Shown here: piece after piece, positions 1-5,495 of the stretch | How the letters are laid out: each line of letters starts with the position of its first letter | Numbering within the stretch: position 1 is the first letter of the stretch | Origin: Blastocatellia bacterium | GTDB taxonomy: Bacteria > Acidobacteriota > Blastocatellia > Pyrinomonadales > Pyrinomonadaceae | NCBI GenBank assembly: GCA_003175865.1 | Contig: PSRF01000078.1 | Location: 1-5,495 of the forward strand | DNA: 5,495 nt | Direction of reading: 5' to 3' | Made by a program: the position numbers and the translations under genes | Notes under the pieces: model-generated | The model's input: the letters and a program-made list of their open reading frames with translations, nothing else | What the model was told of the DNA's origin: nothing | Database searches by the model: none

Positions 1-238
1 CCGCCACAATCAAACGCTTGGCGTGCCCTTCAGTTTTCAGTCGTGCCGCTTCGAGAATTGCATCAATCGACTCCTGTTTTGCGGAGTCGATAAATCCACA
101 TGTATTTACAACTACCGTTTCGGCTTCGTCGGCGTTAGGCGTAATCTGATATCCATTTTGCTGTAACTGGCCCATCATCACCTCGCTGTCGACGAGGTTC
201 TTCGGGCAACCGAGACTAATAAATCCAACTTTTTTCAT
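1..238 (-). CDS. rimO: Ribosomal protein S12 methylthiotransferase RimO, N-terminal part
   Basis: RimO is a cytoplasmic radical-SAM enzyme that adds a methylthio group to a conserved aspartate of ribosomal protein S12. Only the first 79 codons are present, and the gene continues past the left edge. The translation starts [20 protein letters not shown] and contains [18 protein letters not shown] at about residues 42-59, both hallmarks of the N-terminal methylthiotransferase domain. Cys11 and Cys47 are the first two of the three cysteines that hold the auxiliary 4Fe-4S cluster; the third is expected about two residues beyond the edge. The CGFID and GCPKN signatures favour RimO over the paralogue MiaB. 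An in-frame TAG lies 12 bases upstream with no start codon between, so the ATG at 238 is secure. There is no good Shine-Dalgarno; an AAGGAG in the upstream repeat is about 19 bases away, which is too far. The radical-SAM and TRAM domains cannot be checked here. Confidence 0.95.
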   Translation of the reverse strand, partial: MKKVGFISLGCPKNLVDSEVMMGQLQQNGYQITPNADEAETVVVNTCGFIDSAKQESIDAILEAARLKTEGHAKRLIVA

Positions 239-256
239 TTGCTTAAGACTCTAATA

Positions 257-365
<109 letters not shown>

Positions 366-385
366 CGTCCTTTACGCAACTTGCC

Positions 386-2539
386 TCACTCCGAACTGCT
401 TTCGATTGTATTCAGCGCCTGGTCAATTTCACGCAACTCTGTGTCAGTCAGTCGCTCACCACCATAACGTACTCGGTTGTAAGCCCGAGTAATTGCAAGC
501 GCGGGTTGTAGTCCCACAACACTGGCAAACTCCATTGGCGTTAAGTGATCTGCTCGATTGACGCCGCGATTTGCCAGTAGCCGAGTGAGACGCTCATAGA
601 AATCGACTGTTGATGCTGGAGTCTCAGTCGTAGCTTTCCGTAAATTGATCCCACGCCGCCAACCGAGTCGCCAGATTCTCTTTGCAACAAGAACCAGACC
701 GATAAGCAAAACCAAAACACCAATCGAACTCACGATCGCCCACATGTTTGAAGGCAGAACCCGTTTCACATAAGCGACCGTTCTCGAGAGAAATGAACTG
801 ATTTCAAAGAAGCGGTTATGCAATGAAGTAGCAAGGGACGTCTGTTCCTGTTTGTCGTAGCCGACTACATACTGAAACCAAACGAGCTCCAGGGCTTCGG
901 CATACTTCTGCAGTTTGGCCGCTAGTCCTGTTCGTGCCGGCTCAGCTCGACCAGCAGAAGGAGTCGGATCAAAGGTCACCCATGTTCGTGACTCTGGAAA
1001 ATAGACTTCAACCCACGAATGCGCATCACTTTGTCTGACTGTGAACGCTCCAGCTGCCTCGTTGTACTCACCAGGCAAGAATCCATTTACGACACGTGCT
1101 GCAACGCCTCGTGTGCGCAGCATGATGACCATCGCCGTGGAGAAATACTCGCAATGCCCCGTTTTGACATTGAACAAAAAATCCGCGAGTGGATCGGGAC
1201 CACCTGCGCGCATTTGCAACGAGTATCCGTAGGCTGTTTGCAACTCGTGTTCAATTGCTTTCGCGGCGTCATAACGGTTGGTCGCGTGTGCGTTTATCAA
1301 AATTGAATACGCAAGCGCATTTATTCGAGGATCGAGATGTTCTGGTAGCTGTAAGTAACGTTCGAACGCAGCAGGATATAGTCGAAGATCGTTGCGCAGC
1401 GTTTCAATGCCTGCCTCATTTGTGTCAGAGATCGCTTTGTAGATTAAACGTTCGAATTCATGATGGCGCGTCTGCACTGATCCTTCCGAATCAATTCTCA
1501 CAAACGGTAAGTCACCCTGGACCGCGACAGCGCGAGGCGCGGCAAACAAAACCGGGGACTCAATTGGTTCGAGAAAAACCGTTTGAGTTGTCAGGCGATG
1601 CAATGCTTCAGCCTGGCCCAGTGGATAAAAACCGCGCGGTTTATCTCTGAACTCTATTACCTTGCGCGCCTCGAGCGACTTCTTCCAACCACGACCCGTG
1701 TATTCATCGAGAGCAACGCCACGCCAGCGCAAGTCACGGGGTATCTGGCCCTCGTCGATCCTGACGTGCATCACTACGGCGTCATCCTGTTTAAGTTCTC
1801 CGATAGAACCTAACGTTACGTTCTCGGAAAAGCCGATGAAGCGACCGAGGCTCGCGCCGTTGCGTGCAAGCACTGCTGCACTCGATCGAGGCGCAACCAA
1901 GAAGAGCGGCAGGGCTAGAACGAATATCAAGCTGAGCAACGCGATTGCGACGAACGGCAAACGAACCCCTTCGCTGTTACGCCAGGGACGTCGCTTGTTG
2001 TTTTTGAAGACGCGCGAATCAGGTGGCACCAGCAAACGCGTTTCGGTGTAAGGGATCGATCTCCGCGCCTTCTGAATTTCGAAAGCAGTGACTGCGGTCA
2101 CGGCAGTCAGCAGGTAAAGAGTGAGAGTCAGAAGAAAGATTGGACTGAAACTCAAACCCGCGGCGAGTAGGACTTCGAAAAATGAGATGAGGTAAAGAAA
2201 AACCCAATCTCGATCCTTTTTGACCTGGACCAGTTTGACTGCTGATAGAAAGACAATCAGATGCGCTAGTGCGTTGACGCCTAAACGCTCAACCGGTTCG
2301 CCCAGTAGCTTTTGATATTGCCAGTCGAGGTAAAAGAGAGGGATCGAGAGCAAGACGATCCCGAGTCCGATACGTTCGGGTAACTGCCACTTCGTATCTT
2401 CGAGCTTCCAACTAATGATCATGATGATGAGGAAGCCGAGTGCCAGGCCGTAGTTCAAGCCTCCGGCGAGCACAAGCGACAACATCGCCACTGCGATCAT
2501 GGCGTAAGAGAAAGCGCGAAAATAATTAAGGAACTTCAT
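386..2539 (-). CDS. TgpA-like membrane transglutaminase-family protein (DUF3488 / transglutaminase core / DUF4129-like)
   Basis: A 717-residue inner-membrane protein with the TgpA layout. About six hydrophobic segments lie in residues 8-152, another at 195-216, then an extracytoplasmic region, then a single span at about 600-619 and a soluble tail (645-712) resembling DUF4129. The transglutaminase-like core is at about 405-530. It keeps a full Cys-His-Asp triad: Cys463 in TGHCEYFSTAM, His507 in SDAHSWVEVYF and Asp524 in TFDPTP. Such folds act as cysteine proteases, transglutaminases or amidases, so the exact reaction is unknown. The catalytic domain should face the periplasm. TgpA homologues often sit beside MoxR ATPase and DUF58 genes, but here the upstream neighbour is a glutaminyl cyclotransferase. 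The ATG at 2539 is the only usable start, because an in-frame TGA lies 21 bases upstream. No Shine-Dalgarno is seen, and the hairpin at 2543-2622 ends three bases before the start codon. Confidence 0.92.
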   Translation of the reverse strand: MKFLNYFRAFSYAMIAVAMLSLVLAGGLNYGLALGFLIIMIISWKLEDTKWQLPERIGLGIVLLSIPLFYLDWQYQKLLGEPVERLGVNALAHLIVFLSAVKLVQVKKDRDWVFLYLISFFEVLLAAGLSFSPIFLLTLTLYLLTAVTAVTAFEIQKARRSIPYTETRLLVPPDSRVFKNNKRRPWRNSEGVRLPFVAIALLSLIFVLALPLFLVAPRSSAAVLARNGASLGRFIGFSENVTLGSIGELKQDDAVVMHVRIDEGQIPRDLRWRGVALDEYTGRGWKKSLEARKVIEFRDKPRGFYPLGQAEALHRLTTQTVFLEPIESPVLFAAPRAVAVQGDLPFVRIDSEGSVQTRHHEFERLIYKAISDTNEAGIETLRNDLRLYPAAFERYLQLPEHLDPRINALAYSILINAHATNRYDAAKAIEHELQTAYGYSLQMRAGGPDPLADFLFNVKTGHCEYFSTAMVIMLRTRGVAARVVNGFLPGEYNEAAGAFTVRQSDAHSWVEVYFPESRTWVTFDPTPSAGRAEPARTGLAAKLQKYAEALELVWFQYVVGYDKQEQTSLATSLHNRFFEISSFLSRTVAYVKRVLPSNMWAIVSSIGVLVLLIGLVLVAKRIWRLGWRRGINLRKATTETPASTVDFYERLTRLLANRGVNRADHLTPMEFASVVGLQPALAITRAYNRVRYGGERLTDTELREIDQALNTIESSSE

Positions 2540-2542
2540 GTT

Positions 2543-2622
2543 TGGAGTGCGCTGACTCTGTCAGCGCTTTCCGTTAGTCTTGACCTCTTTTAATAAAGCG
2601 CTGACAGTGTCAGCGCACTCCA
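2543..2622. repeat. Family B palindromic hairpin element
   Basis: An 80-bp palindrome with 28-base arms (2543-2570 and 2595-2622) that match in 27 of 28 positions, around a 24-base centre. Each arm contains a nearly complete smaller hairpin: GCGCTGAC-TCT-GTCAGCGC on the left and GCGCTGAC-AGT-GTCAGCGC on the right. The DNA or RNA could therefore fold as one long stem or as two short stem-loops. It fills the 86-base gap between the stop codon of the cyclotransferase gene (2626) and the start codon of the TgpA-like gene (2539). The ends TGGAGTGCG and CGCTTT are shared with family A, but the core is unrelated. There is no U-run on either side, so it is not an evident intrinsic terminator. It may affect mRNA stability or translation of the downstream gene, which is inference. 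Confidence 0.92.
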
Positions 2623-2625
2623 CAA

Positions 2626-3420
2626 TTATTTCACTCGTATCTCAAACATTTTTGGCCACAACTTACCCGTCACAAACAGTCGATTGCTGCTTTGATCGTA
2701 CGCGATTCCATTGAGCACCGCTTCCTCGTCAGTGACATCGCCCGGCTGCAGCAGTCCGGTCATATCAAGCCAGGCTTTTACGTGACCACTCGCCGGCTCT
2801 ATGACTGCAATTCTGTCGGCATGCCAGACGTTCGCGTAAATGTCACCATTTATATACTCGAGTTCGTTGAGTTCTTTGACCGGGGTCTTGCCGTCAAGTA
2901 CTGCGATGGTTTTTGTGACACGGAAGCTGTCTGGATCAAGGAATTTTATTCGATTGGAGCCGTCGCTCAAGATCAGCGAGTGTCCGTCATTCGTTAGTCC
3001 CCACCCTTCACCTTCATAATTAAACTGACCCGTCTTTTGGAAATTGTCGTCATATATAAAGCCAACCTGATGTTGCCAGGTTAATTGGTAGATTTTCCCG
3101 TTCAGCTCGGTTATGCCCTCAGCGAAGTACGGCGGCGGAACTTCGACTTTCTTTTTGACGTCGCCGGTTTCAACTTCCACTGAACGCAGACTCGAGCGAC
3201 CCACCTCGCCCGTACTCTCAATCATCTTGCCATTATGCACTTCAAGGCCCTGCGTAAAGGCGTCCGGATCGTGCGGATAAACCTTGACGACTTCGTAGGT
3301 TAGATGTTTTGGAGATTCGTTAACTGCACTGTTTGTCGACTTGCCGGGCGTCGGGTTTGAATTGCAGTTCGAAAAGCTAAGTGACAATAGGAACAGTGTT
3401 AATAATGCGAGACGATTCAT
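2626..3420 (-). CDS. Glutaminyl-peptide cyclotransferase (plant/bacterial beta-propeller type)
   Basis: This family turns an N-terminal glutamine into pyroglutamate and releases ammonia. The 264-residue protein matches the plant/bacterial five-bladed propeller type rather than the zinc-dependent animal type. Family motifs run in order: DAFTQGLE (53-60), ESTG (68-71), FAEGIT (99-104), YQLTW (111-115), EGWGLT (138-143), LNELEYINGDIYANVW (184-199) and LNGIAYD...LFVTGKLWPKMFE (236-260). Glu101, Trp140, Asn185, Trp199 and Lys253 have spacing close to that recalled for active-site residues of the papaya enzyme; this mapping is tentative. A hydrophobic signal peptide covers residues 3-17, so the enzyme is exported. 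Cys19 could be a lipidation site, but the residue before it is Asn, which is a poor lipobox, so a lipoprotein call is uncertain. The start at 3420 is backed by a GAGGA five bases upstream. It lies 86 bases upstream of the TgpA-like gene and may share its transcript. Confidence 0.9.
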   Translation of the reverse strand: MNRLALLTLFLLSLSFSNCNSNPTPGKSTNSAVNESPKHLTYEVVKVYPHDPDAFTQGLEVHNGKMIESTGEVGRSSLRSVEVETGDVKKKVEVPPPYFAEGITELNGKIYQLTWQHQVGFIYDDNFQKTGQFNYEGEGWGLTNDGHSLILSDGSNRIKFLDPDSFRVTKTIAVLDGKTPVKELNELEYINGDIYANVWHADRIAVIEPASGHVKAWLDMTGLLQPGDVTDEEAVLNGIAYDQSSNRLFVTGKLWPKMFEIRVK

Positions 3421-3425
3421 TCGGA

Positions 3426-3430
3426 TCCTC
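3426..3430 (-). promoter_or_regulatory. Ribosome binding site of the cyclotransferase gene
   Basis: Read on the minus strand this is GAGGA, five bases before the ATG at 3420. It is the only convincing Shine-Dalgarno-like site in front of any of the five genes in this window, and it supports the chosen start. Confidence 0.65.
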
Positions 3431-3488
3431 GGTCAGGGTGTCTGTTTAGACCTTAAGCATTTTGCGCGACGAACAAAGAAAAGACAAA

Positions 3489-3615
3489 ACTCCCTGGAGT
3501 GCGACAACTCCTTGGACTGCGACGGCCCGGCGTCGCTTTGTTATATCGACAACTTGAGAGTACTGAGAGGTTTCGATATAAGAAACCGACGTCGGACCGT
3601 CGCACTCCAAGGAGT
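3489..3615. repeat. Family A palindromic element, copy 2, with tandem outer end
   Basis: The core element (3507-3615) is 109 bp, exactly the length of copy 1. Its arms 3507-3549 and 3573-3615 match in 38 of 43 positions around a 23-base centre. Unlike copy 1, the pairing extends inward through TATATCGA/TCGATATA (3542-3549 and 3573-3580). Just outside the left arm lies a second copy of the outer end (3489-3506, ACTCCCTGGAGTGCGACA), giving a tandem 18-base duplication on that side only. The right end runs into five T residues (3614-3618), and the left side reads into T-rich sequence on the minus strand. As RNA it could stop stray transcription in either direction, though no convergent gene needs it. 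It lies upstream of both flanking genes, an unusual place for a REP-like element. Confidence 0.9.
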
Positions 3616-3720
3616 TTTTCATGGTCAACTCCGACATTCCAGAGTAGAATCCGGCCGATTTCATCAGTCACCGAGCGCCCAGTCGATCTTCCGAAAAGTC
3701 CAGCGGTCCTCTATATGCCG

Positions 3721-3735
3721 TCGTCGATTCGACGA
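3721..3735. promoter_or_regulatory. 15-base palindrome upstream of the sigma factor gene (possible operator)
   Basis: TCGTCGA-T-TCGACGA is a perfect 7-base inverted repeat around a single base, 80 bases before the sigma factor start. The half-site TCGACGA occurs again at 3792-3798, 17 bases before the start codon. Two half-site locations in front of a regulator gene would fit an operator. The motif is short and CG-rich, so chance is a real alternative. Confidence 0.25.
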
Positions 3736-3815
3736 GCGCAATCTGAAAACCAACGCATTCGAAACGCTCTTCGATAATTCTGCAGTTTGCGTCGACGAAT
3801 CATCACTCCGGACCG

Positions 3816-4619
3816 ATGTCGCACAATTTAGTAGAAGAACTCCTTCAAGAGCTCAGCTCCCACAATCCGGAAGTGGCGTGGGGACAGTTTTTGTCTGATT
3901 ATTCCAATCTTATTTATAACGTTATCCGTCATTTCGAATCTGACGCTGACAACGCTGCAGACGTTTTTCAGTTTGTTTGTGAAAGACTCATCGAGAATCG
4001 TGCGAAACGACTGCGAAAGTTTAAGGGAGAAGGTACGGCTAGTTTTGCAACATGGTTACGAGCAGTCGTTCGGAATCTCTGTATCGACTGGCACCGGAAG
4101 CAATCGGGGCGGATTCGGCAGTTTCGATCTATTTCTCGTCTTTCGATTTTTGATCAGGAAGTCTTTCGCGCCGTCTATGAAAACGCCACTCCGCCTGACG
4201 AGTGTGTGTCCCTGCTCGCAGCTCAGTTCCCTAACACAACATTAACCCGAATCGAAGAGAGTCGGGCCAGAATCGACCAATCGCTTACCGTCAACCAGCG
4301 TTGGCTATTGTCAAAGCGAGCCACTTACGCGAGTGCTGGCGACGTTACGAGTCTGGACCAATCAGATGGATCTACATTAGCGCTGGAAGACTCTCAACCG
4401 GACCCTGAGACGCGCGCGATTGATAACGAACAGCGAAGAAACCTACAACGAGCGCTTAGACAATTAAAACCAGACGAACGCTTGTTGATTCGTCTGCGTT
4501 TTGAGGAAGGACTAACACTGGAGAAAGTCGCGGACCTACTCGACCTGGGAAATGCCCAACGAGCTGACCGGCTTATTAAAGACATTCTGGCGCAGTTAGC
4601 AAAACTGATCGCTAGCTAA
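3816..4619 (+). CDS. RNA polymerase sigma-70 family factor, ECF-like, with long interdomain linker
   Basis: A 267-residue sigma factor that would direct RNA polymerase to a specific set of promoters. Region 2 is at about residues 25-97, including DVFQFVCERLIE (49-60) and the promoter-recognition helix stretch FATWLRAVVRNLCIDWHRK (77-95). Region 4 is at about 208-265, with the helix-turn-helix in LTLEKVADLLDLGNAQRADR (233-252). Between them is a linker of about 110 residues, far longer than the short linkers usual in ECF factors, and with no region 3 that I recognise. Its central part (98-165) looks folded rather than low-complexity. The ATG at 3816 is the first standard start after an in-frame TGA at 3744; no strong Shine-Dalgarno precedes it. 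The gene is followed after 35 bases by a zinc-finger membrane protein, the typical place for its anti-sigma factor. The target promoters cannot be deduced from this window. Confidence 0.9.
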   Translation: MSHNLVEELLQELSSHNPEVAWGQFLSDYSNLIYNVIRHFESDADNAADVFQFVCERLIENRAKRLRKFKGEGTASFATWLRAVVRNLCIDWHRKQSGRIRQFRSISRLSIFDQEVFRAVYENATPPDECVSLLAAQFPNTTLTRIEESRARIDQSLTVNQRWLLSKRATYASAGDVTSLDQSDGSTLALEDSQPDPETRAIDNEQRRNLQRALRQLKPDERLLIRLRFEEGLTLEKVADLLDLGNAQRADRLIKDILAQLAKLIAS

Positions 4620-4623
4620 CGGA

Positions 4624-4642
4624 AAAGCGCAGACAGTGTCCG
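4624..4642. repeat. Decayed half-copy of the family B element
   Basis: The 19 bases here match the start of the right arm of the family B hairpin (2595-2613) at 17 positions: AAAGCGC, one change, GACAGTGTC, one change, G. It occupies most of the 35-base gap between the sigma and anti-sigma genes and lacks the matching left arm. It may be the relic of an old insertion or a chance match; the length makes chance less likely. It sits where a ribosome binding site for the next gene would be expected, and none is visible. Confidence 0.5.
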
Positions 4643-4654
4643 TGAAATACAGCG

Positions 4655-5446
4655 ATGGATGAAAATGAATTAACAGCGTTGCTCAGTTCAAAGACGATTG
4701 AAGCGCGTCGCACTTGGCGTTGTCCTGACGCCAATCAGCTCGCAGCATATGTACAAAAAGAACTCGGCACCGAAAAGCGACGTCGTCTGGAGCTTCATCT
4801 TGCTGACTGTACCGCTTGTCTGCAAACGATCGCTTTTCTCGCGACTGAAGATGATTCGAATTTGTTAGTGCCGCCACAGATTGTCGCATCTGCACGTGCT
4901 CTCGTTTCGAATAGACCGTCGCGGGTCTGGGATTGGAGGTGGGCGATCGCCACAGCGACCGCCTGCTTGCTGGTTACCGTTACTTTCATAATCTACAAGT
5001 CTCGAGTCCAACCGACTTCCAAACCTGTAGACTTGGTGGCCGAAAATACCGAACCGGTACGACCTGGTGTCACTCCAACTGGGACCTCCAAAGTTGAAAA
5101 CAAATCAGTAACAGCAAAGCCGATTGAGTCACGTGCTCCAACAGTGCGCGGATCGCGCAACAACCTTCAACCGATTCTGACTCTTTCTCACGACGGCTCA
5201 GTTATTCGAGGGAAACTGCAATCGATGCGATGGAATGCAGTACCAGACGCAAGTTTTTACGAAATCAAAGTGGTTACAGACGATGGTGGTCCAGTTCTGA
5301 CGCAAACCACGAACAACACGCAGTTGGAGATCAAGACAGACTCGCTTGCGCCAGGTAAATACTTTGTCACGGTTGTGGCGCACTTAGCTGGGGATCGAAG
5401 CGTGCGATCAGAACCCGTGAGCTTCCGGGTAATCGCACCAAATTAA
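4655..5446 (+). CDS. Predicted membrane anti-sigma factor: zinc-finger (zf-HC2-like), one span, fibronectin III-like domain
   Basis: A 263-residue protein that probably holds the upstream sigma factor at the membrane. The N-terminal part carries Cys23, His48, Cys52 and Cys55, i.e. C-x24-H-x3-C-x2-C, the zinc-binding pattern of ZAS-type anti-sigma domains. A single hydrophobic segment lies at about 97-114 after Trp/Arg-rich WDWRW. A Pro/Thr/Ser-rich stretch (118-165) follows, then a domain at about 174-260 (MRWNAVPDASFYEIKV ... LAPGKYFVTVVA ... SEPVSFRV) with the look of a fibronectin type III beta-sandwich, predicted outside the membrane. This domain could sense a ligand or a partner protein. 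The start at 4655 leaves a 35-base gap after the sigma gene; no Shine-Dalgarno is clear, so coupling to upstream translation is possible. The anti-sigma role is inferred from domain order and neighbourhood. The protein ends complete with TAA. Confidence 0.83.
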   Translation: MDENELTALLSSKTIEARRTWRCPDANQLAAYVQKELGTEKRRRLELHLADCTACLQTIAFLATEDDSNLLVPPQIVASARALVSNRPSRVWDWRWAIATATACLLVTVTFIIYKSRVQPTSKPVDLVAENTEPVRPGVTPTGTSKVENKSVTAKPIESRAPTVRGSRNNLQPILTLSHDGSVIRGKLQSMRWNAVPDASFYEIKVVTDDGGPVLTQTTNNTQLEIKTDSLAPGKYFVTVVAHLAGDRSVRSEPVSFRVIAPN

Positions 5447-5448
5447 CC

Positions 5449-5495
5449 ATTCCTTGAGTGCGACAACTCCTTGGAGTGCGACGGCCCGGCGTCGC
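5449..5495. repeat. Family A palindromic element, copy 3, left part, cut by the window edge
   Basis: Bases 5466-5495 are identical over 30 positions to the left end of copy 1 (257-286), and differ from copy 2 at one position. Just before it, 5449-5465 is a second, slightly shortened copy of the outer end (ATTCCTTGAGTGCGACA), the same tandem arrangement as in copy 2. The element starts two bases after the stop codon of the anti-sigma gene. The right half should lie beyond the window. Confidence 0.88.

Larger units (their letters stand above)
3421..3815. other. Divergent intergenic region between the cyclotransferase and sigma factor genes
   Basis: This 395-base stretch separates two divergent genes. 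Next to the cyclotransferase start are 68 unique bases (3421-3488), which must hold that gene's promoter unless it lies in the repeat. The repeat 3489-3615 follows, then about 200 unique bases (3616-3815) in front of the sigma gene, including a 15-base palindrome at 3721-3735. A GATAAT at 3773-3778 could be a -10 box for the sigma gene, but no good -35 box is paired with it. Short open frames cross the repeat in several frames; they are repeat-derived and show no protein-like features. No RNA gene is recognised. Confidence 0.6.

Noticed and set aside
1019..2051. Several plus-strand frames up to 153 codons inside the TgpA-like gene
   Set aside because: They are antisense to a well supported gene with a complete catalytic triad and show no recognisable motif.
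3489..3536. Possible CRISPR-like or tandem repeat array
   Set aside because: Only two adjacent copies of the 18-base outer end exist, with no spacers; the palindromic element explains them.
3507..3618. Intrinsic terminator from the copy 2 hairpin plus five T residues
   Set aside because: No plus-strand gene ends upstream of it and the hairpin is far longer than a usual terminator; it is better described as part of the repeat.
3446..3671. Two overlapping minus-strand frames of 72 codons
   Set aside because: Both cross repeat copy 2; the peptide contains repeat-derived runs such as VQGVVALQGV and has no support as a protein.
3773..3778. GATAAT as a -10 promoter box for the sigma factor gene
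   Set aside because: No convincing -35 box lies 16-18 bases upstream, so it is mentioned in the region entry but not called as a promoter.
3341..3898. A 185-codon plus-strand frame spanning the intergenic region
   Set aside because: It overlaps the cyclotransferase start in antisense, crosses the repeat, and runs into the sigma gene in another frame; the product is Arg/Ser-rich without motifs.

Overview
The window looks like a piece of bacterial chromosome, and its closest feel is Acidobacteriota (Blastocatellia-like). That placement is an inference. It rests on the combination of a sigma-70 family factor followed by a zinc-finger/fibronectin-like membrane protein, base composition that looks near balanced, weak Shine-Dalgarno use, and dense intergenic palindromes with GGAGTGCG ends. 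No rRNA, tRNA, CRISPR array or transposase gene is visible.

Layout. Positions 1-3420 hold three genes on the minus strand. In transcription order they are a glutaminyl-peptide cyclotransferase (2626-3420), a membrane transglutaminase-like protein of the TgpA/DUF3488 type (386-2539), and the N-terminal 79 codons of rimO (1-238, cut by the window edge). Positions 3816-5446 hold a plus-strand pair: a sigma-70 family factor with a long linker, then a predicted membrane anti-sigma factor with a zinc-binding motif, one membrane span and an extracytoplasmic beta-sandwich-like domain. The two blocks diverge from a 395-base intergenic region (3421-3815).

Almost every gap holds a palindromic repeat. 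Family A has two full copies of exactly 109 bp (257-365 and 3507-3615) and a third copy that runs off the right edge (from 5466). Two of these have an extra tandem copy of the outer end. Family B is an 80-bp hairpin (2543-2622) that fills the gap between the cyclotransferase and the transglutaminase genes. A decayed half-copy of it lies between the sigma and anti-sigma genes (4624-4642). Both families share the scaffold TGGAGTGCG...CGCTTT, but the palindromic core inside is different. This repeat system is the most unusual feature of the window.

How the genes may work together. The cyclotransferase and the TgpA-like protein are both predicted to act outside the cytoplasmic membrane, and both belong to families whose chemistry can involve glutamine side chains. 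The sigma/anti-sigma pair looks like a self-contained signalling module whose sensor faces outward. RimO modifies ribosomal protein S12 and has no evident functional link to its neighbours.
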